DNA from: CANKHA01 sp035652315
Lineage (GTDB): Bacteria > Pseudomonadota > Alphaproteobacteria > Rhizobiales > Xanthobacteraceae
Direction: 5' to 3'
Length of the DNA: 10,788 nucleotides
NCBI GenBank assembly: GCA_035652315.1
Contig: DASREA010000074.1
Coordinates: 1 to 10,788 of the forward strand
The position numbers and the translations under genes were made by a program. Of this stretch, positions 7,836 to 10,788 are shown piece after piece (the stretch's first letter is position 1; each line of letters opens with the position of its first letter). The notes beneath the pieces were generated by a model. That model was not told where the DNA came from. It saw only the letters and a program-made list of their open reading frames with translations, and searched no databases.

Positions 7836-8021
7836 CGATCCCCCAAGGCGGCCACTGTGCCACGGCGACGATTCGCTGCAAAGCAAAGAATGGCCACGGC
7901 AATTTCCGCGGCGCAAGCGAACGGCTTTGCCACAGTCGGTTTCTGCCCGGACAAGGTTAACGCGCCGCGGCGCGTCTGAGTCCGCGCGATGACTGAGGAT
8001 TCGATTGTCAAACAGCCCCGC

Positions 8022-8092
8022 TATTCCGCTCACCCCGCGCAAACGGGAATTCCGCTTTGGCATGGGTCCCCGCTTTCGCGGGGACGAGCGGA
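8022..8092. repeat. Two-hairpin palindromic element, intergenic (copy B)
   Basis: This is the same kind of element as the one inside ileS, in the same orientation. A first stem-loop has CCCCGCGCAAACGGGAAT at about 8033-8050. A second, perfect one is at 8066-8085: GTCCCCGC, loop TTTC, GCGGGGAC. It ends with the shared GGACGAGCGGA. The spacer between hairpins is shorter than in the ileS copy (about 15 instead of 33 bp). The sharing of both stems, their order and the right end shows common descent. Confidence 0.82.
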
Positions 8093-8159
8093 GAAATGTT
8101 ACCCAAAGCTCCGCCGGCCCTGTTCTTTGCGGCGCGGGCGCGCCGTCGTCCCTCTTTCT

Positions 8160-8415
8160 GCCCCCTCAAAACGAGGGGAGCGGAGCGCCGACAAGGCGCA
8201 CCAAACACATCCGCGTCCGCTAAGACGCGGCGCGCCCATTGGCTGGGCGCGCGCCTCTCGGCGCTCCACCACGGTGTCCGTCACGGCGACCGTCCCGCGC
8301 TCGCCGGGGTACGGCCCCACCGGGGCCTGCCGGCTACTAGCTCCTAGTGCCCGCCTCCTAGTGGGCGGGGGTCGGGGTTCGGCGCCGCCCGAGTCCAGGC
8401 TTTGCGAAAGCCTGT
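8160..8415. repeat. Chain of seven short hairpins
   Basis: Stem pairs seen by eye are 8162-8167 with 8173-8178, 8185-8189 with 8195-8199, and 8211-8217 with 8224-8230 (CCGCGTC/GACGCGG). Next come 8230-8238 with 8244-8252 (GCGCGCCCA/TGGGCGCGC), 8313-8318 with 8322-8327 (GGCCCC/GGGGCC), 8350-8355 with 8364-8369, and 8396-8403 with 8407-8414 (CAGGCTTT/AAAGCCTG). The motif CTCCTAGTG is repeated at 8341-8349 and 8355-8363. The block may be a structured repeat or an RNA. In GC-rich DNA some of these pairs could be chance, but the 9-bp, 8-bp and 7-bp perfect stems with short loops are unlikely all to be. Confidence 0.6.
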
Positions 8416-8534
8416 CCGCGGGCACCGCGCCTTGCTCCGCTCGCATGACGCCTCATGACAGCGCCCCTCGCGAGCAAGGCATAGGAATTAAATCATAGGA
8501 GGAAAGGGAAGTCAAGCGGCGCAATGTAATCTTA

Positions 8535-8723
8535 CCTCTCCCCGCGCGCGGGGAGAGGTCGACTTCCGAGCACCGCAGGCAAGTCTACGCAGCCTGAGCA
8601 AGCGTGGCTGCGTGCGAGGAAGTCGGGTGAGGGGGCGTCGAAGTCAGAGCGAAACGGTGAGGCCCCCTCACCCGGCTCGCAGCTTTGCTGCTCGCCACCC
8701 TCTCCCTGCACGCGGGGAGAGGG
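8535..8723. repeat. Composite 'CCTCTCCCC' palindromic repeat
   Basis: A perfect 24-bp palindrome at 8535-8558 (half-site CCTCTCCCCGCG) opens the element, and a matching hairpin with arms CCCTCTCCC and GGGGAGAGGG closes it at 8698-8723. Between them, CGACTTCCGAGCAC at 8560-8573 pairs imperfectly (two mismatches) with 8612-8625. A perfect 12-bp hairpin joins 8625-8636 to 8662-8673 (GGGTGAGGGGGC), and GCAGC/GCTGC lies at 8679-8691. The symmetric layout suggests one mobile or amplified REP-like unit. It ends 76 bp before hisS and could form a strong RNA structure in a hisS leader if transcription starts upstream. Confidence 0.8.
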
Positions 8724-8799
8724 AACGGTGCTCCTTGCCGCCTCAATTCGCGGCTGCTACCACGCGCGCAAATCCCTTGATCGCAAAGCGAGTCCGGCC

Positions 8800-10329
8800 G
8801 TGGCCGACAAAAAACAAAAATTGAAAGCGCGGCTGCCGCGCGGGCTCGCCGACCGCGGGCCGGCGGAGATTGCCGCCACGCGCCGCATGATCGAGCGCAT
8901 CCGCGAAGTGTATGAACGCTACGGCTTCGAGCCGCTGGAGACGCCGGCGATCGAATACACCGACGCGCTCGGCAAATTTTTGCCCGACCAGGACCGGCCG
9001 AACGAAGGCGTATTCTCCTTCCAGGACGACGACGAGCAATGGCTGTCGCTGCGCTACGACCTGACCGCGCCGCTGGCGCGCTATGTGGCGGAGAATTACC
9101 AGAACCTCGCCCTGCCCTATCGCAGCTATCGCGAGGGCTGGGTTTTCCGCAACGAGAAGCCCGGGCCGGGGCGCTACCGGCAATTCATGCAGTTCGACGC
9201 CGACACGGTGGGCAGCGCCTCACCCGCCGCCGACGCCGAGATGTGCATGATGGCGGCGGATACCATGGAAGCGCTCGGCATCAAGCGCGGCGATTATGTA
9301 GTGAAGGTGAACAGCCGGAAGGTGTTGGACGGCGTTCTTGAGACCGTCGGTCTCGGCGGGCCAGAGCAAATCGGAAAGCGACTGATCGTACTGCGAGCAA
9401 TCGACAAAGTTGACAGGTTAGGGTTCGAAGGCGTCGCCGAACTTTTAGGACGAGGCCGCAAAGACGAAAGCGGTGACTTCACAAAAGGCGCAGAACTCTC
9501 CGATCAACAAATCACGCGCATTCTTAATTTTACCGGCTGGGGTGAACAGGGTTCCGGGTCGGGGAGCATCACCGGATCAAATGAAGTAGCTATTGCTAAT
9601 TTTCAGGACGCCGTTCGTGGAAGCGCCATTGGCGAAGCAGCGGTTGCGGAACTTGCAGCAATTAAGGATTTGATTTTGCCCGGATACAAAGACCGCGTCC
9701 GCATCGATCCTTCCGTCGTCCGCGGCCTCGAATACTATACCGGTGTCGTCTTTGAAGTTGACCTCACCTTCGAGATCAAGGACGAGAAGGGCCGCCCCGT
9801 CCGCTTCGGCTCGGTCGGCGGCGGCGGGCGCTATGACGGACTGGTCTCGCGCTTCCGCGGCGAGCCGGTGCCGGCGACGGGATTTTCCATCGGCGTGTCG
9901 CGGCTGCTCGCCGCCTTGCAGGCGATCAAGAGCCCGATCGTCGCGGACGGAAAAGAGGCCGGGCCGGTCGTCGTCACCGTGTTCGACCGCGACCGCATCG
10001 CCGATTATCAGCGCATGGCGCAGACGCTGCGCAACGCGGGCATCCGGGCGGAAATGTATCTCGGCAATCCGAAGAACAATCTCGGCCAGCAGCTCAAATA
10101 CGCCGACAAGCGCGGCGCGCCCTGCGCCATCATCCAGGGCGGCGACGAGAAGGCGCGCGGCGAAGTGCTGATCAAGGACCTCGCCGCCGGCGCCGAACTC
10201 GCGGAGCAGTCGAAAGAGCATGAAGACTATTTGAAGAAACAGTCGCAGGCGCAGGTCGCGGTGAAGGAAGACAAGCTGGTCGACGCCGTGCGCGAGCTAC
10301 TGCAAAGGCACGGGATCGGGCGACACTGA
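8800..10329 (+). CDS. hisS: Histidyl-tRNA synthetase
   Basis: This class II synthetase charges tRNA-His. From the GTG at 8800 the protein has 509 residues, the long alphaproteobacterial form (about 420 in enterobacteria). Motif 2 is YREGWVFRNEKPGPGRYRQF starting at residue 110, with R117 and E119 contacting ATP. The histidine-binding motifs are RGLEYYTG (308-315) and SVGGGGRYDGL (338-348), and motif 3 is GFSIGVSRLLAAL. The C-terminal anticodon-binding domain follows from about 385. The GTG is chosen because ADKKQKLKARLPRGLADR is the family's usual beginning, whereas the upstream extension to 8728 encodes atypical sequence next to a repeat. The ribosome binding site is weak. Residues about 188-300, the insertion domain, come from a low-GC stretch. 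hisZ follows, suggesting a his operon with hisG beyond the window. Confidence 0.96.
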   Translation: MADKKQKLKARLPRGLADRGPAEIAATRRMIERIREVYERYGFEPLETPAIEYTDALGKFLPDQDRPNEGVFSFQDDDEQWLSLRYDLTAPLARYVAENYQNLALPYRSYREGWVFRNEKPGPGRYRQFMQFDADTVGSASPAADAEMCMMAADTMEALGIKRGDYVVKVNSRKVLDGVLETVGLGGPEQIGKRLIVLRAIDKVDRLGFEGVAELLGRGRKDESGDFTKGAELSDQQITRILNFTGWGEQGSGSGSITGSNEVAIANFQDAVRGSAIGEAAVAELAAIKDLILPGYKDRVRIDPSVVRGLEYYTGVVFEVDLTFEIKDEKGRPVRFGSVGGGGRYDGLVSRFRGEPVPATGFSIGVSRLLAALQAIKSPIVADGKEAGPVVVTVFDRDRIADYQRMAQTLRNAGIRAEMYLGNPKNNLGQQLKYADKRGAPCAIIQGGDEKARGEVLIKDLAAGAELAEQSKEHEDYLKKQSQAQVAVKEDKLVDAVRELLQRHGIGRH

Positions 10330-10332
10330 CAC

Positions 10333-10455
10333 CGTGTCCCGGGCGCAGCGCAGTACGAAGTAGTGCGCTGCAGAACCGGGACCCAGACCAGCTAATAAAG
10401 AATGGGTCCCGGATCAGCGGCGCAGCGTTGCACGCCGCGCCGCATCCGGGACACG
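10333..10455. repeat. Cloverleaf palindromic element between hisS and hisZ
   Basis: Four perfect stems nest as a cloverleaf. The outer stem pairs 10333-10342 (CGTGTCCCGG) with 10446-10455 (CCGGGACACG). Inside it are three hairpins: 10345-10352 with 10364-10371 (GCAGCGCA/TGCGCTGC), 10376-10385 with 10403-10412 (CCGGGACCCA/TGGGTCCCGG), and 10417-10423 with 10437-10443 (GCGGCGC/GCGCCGC). Junctions are only 2-4 nt long. It starts a few bases after the hisS stop. It has no T-tract, and it is not a tRNA because it lacks conserved D- and T-loop bases. It resembles the amplified intergenic repeats of Bradyrhizobium-type genomes. Confidence 0.85.
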
Positions 10456-10587
10456 ATGCTGTCGCCCAATTCATTAACTCTGCCGAACGGTTGCGTCATG
10501 GGCGCGTTAAGCGCGCGGCCCAAACAACGTCGAAAGCTTAAGACAAAGGTGCTAGATCGCGCGCCGGAGAAGCGTCAAAACGACAAA

Positions 10588-10788
10588 ATGAACGAAACGA
10601 TAACCATAACCGCGCCCGACGCACGGGCGGAGGCCTTGGTCGCGGCTTACGAGCGCGCCGGCTATCGCCGCATCGCGCCGCCGCTGCTGCAGCCGGCGGA
10701 GCCGTTCCTCGACCTTTCCGGCGAGGACATCCGCAAGCGCATGTTCTTGACCGCCGACCCGGCGGGCCACGAACTGTGCCTGCGCCCC
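10588..10788 (+). CDS. hisZ: ATP phosphoribosyltransferase regulatory subunit HisZ, N-terminal part
   Basis: Only the first 67 codons are inside the window. The product begins MNETITITAPDARAEALVAA and continues with GYRRIAPPLLQPAEPFLDLS, GEDIRKRMFLTADP and HELCLRP. This is the class II synthetase-like fold of HisZ, a catalytically inactive HisRS paralogue that assembles with the short form of HisG and makes the first enzyme of histidine synthesis sensitive to histidine. The location directly downstream of hisS on the same strand fits the hisS-hisZ-hisG order of Rhizobiales. The ATG at 10588 is the likely start, with GGAGAAG about 16 bp upstream, rather far. An in-frame GTG at 10549 is an alternative and would add 13 residues. 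The 258-bp gap after hisS holds the cloverleaf repeat. Confidence 0.92.
   Translation, partial: MNETITITAPDARAEALVAAYERAGYRRIAPPLLQPAEPFLDLSGEDIRKRMFLTADPAGHELCLRP

Larger units (their letters stand above)
7836..8799. other. Long intergenic region with stacked palindromic repeats
   Basis: This 964-bp stretch separates the divergent EAL-domain gene and hisS. Bases 7836-8020 look like ordinary upstream sequence of the EAL gene; I see no convincing promoter pair there, although a perfect TTGACA occurs on the minus strand at 8011-8006 without a matching -10. Bases 8022-8092 hold a two-hairpin repeat, 8160-8415 a chain of hairpins, and 8535-8723 a composite palindrome. Several short open frames (for example minus 8099-8446) exist, but their composition is that of the repeats and they have no ribosome binding sites. 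I do not call genes here. The final 75 bp lead into hisS. Confidence 0.85.

Noticed and set aside
5889..7979. A 696-codon plus-strand open frame, the longest complete one in the window
   Set aside because: It is antisense to the EAL and HAD genes, which both carry clear family motifs. Its translation is rich in Arg, Ala, Gly and His without domain signatures, as expected of shadows in GC-rich DNA.
7836..8063. Upstream extension of the EAL protein by 76 residues
   Set aside because: It starts inside the palindromic repeat, has no ribosome binding site and would bury the N-terminal membrane segment.
8099..8446. A 115-codon minus-strand frame and overlapping plus frames (7989-8498)
   Set aside because: They are made of the hairpin chain and repeats, with low-complexity Arg/Pro/Ala/Gly translation and no ribosome binding site.
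8728..8799. Longer hisS start at 8728
   Set aside because: The added 24 residues do not look like a HisRS N-terminus and begin right at the end of a repeat; the GTG at 8800 gives the expected beginning.

Overview
The window looks like chromosomal DNA of a GC-rich alphaproteobacterium, most likely Hyphomicrobiales of the Bradyrhizobium/Rhodopseudomonas/Xanthobacteraceae type. The reasons are GC-rich third codon positions, the hisS-hisZ pair, the close linkage of ileS, ribF and a TIGR01459-type HAD phosphatase, and several kinds of short GC-rich palindromic repeats. The placement comes from recognising gene content, not from a search.

Left part (1-5573): ileS (minus strand, C-terminus cut by the window edge) is followed by a secreted beta-propeller protein (plus), ribF (minus) and a single-domain CheY-like response regulator (plus). 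The ileS/ribF neighbourhood is housekeeping: tRNA charging and FMN/FAD synthesis. The propeller and the response regulator sit between them in the opposite orientation. Middle (5583-7835, minus): a TIGR01459-type HAD phosphatase lies downstream of a membrane-anchored, coiled-coil, degenerate-EAL protein that resembles the flagellar regulator TipF. The two may be co-transcribed.

Right part: 7836-8799 is a gene-free stretch of nearly 1 kb packed with inverted repeats. It contains a two-hairpin palindromic element, a run of about seven hairpins and a composite 'CCTCTCCCC' palindrome. It is followed by hisS (plus), a 123-bp element whose arms fold into a cloverleaf, and the first 67 codons of hisZ (plus). 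HisZ is the regulatory subunit that works with HisG at the first step of histidine synthesis.

The most interesting observations are these. (1) A copy of the two-hairpin palindromic element lies in frame inside ileS and would add about 28 residues to a loop of IleRS, much as Rickettsia palindromic elements do; a related copy lies in the intergenic region near 8022-8092. (2) A four-armed cloverleaf repeat lies between hisS and hisZ. (3) Both synthetase genes have a central stretch of about 52-53% GC with atypical codons, and in both it falls on the insertion domain (the CP1 editing domain in IleRS, the insertion domain in HisRS). I found no CRISPR array, tRNA, rRNA, insertion sequence or defence locus, and no clearly new multi-gene system.
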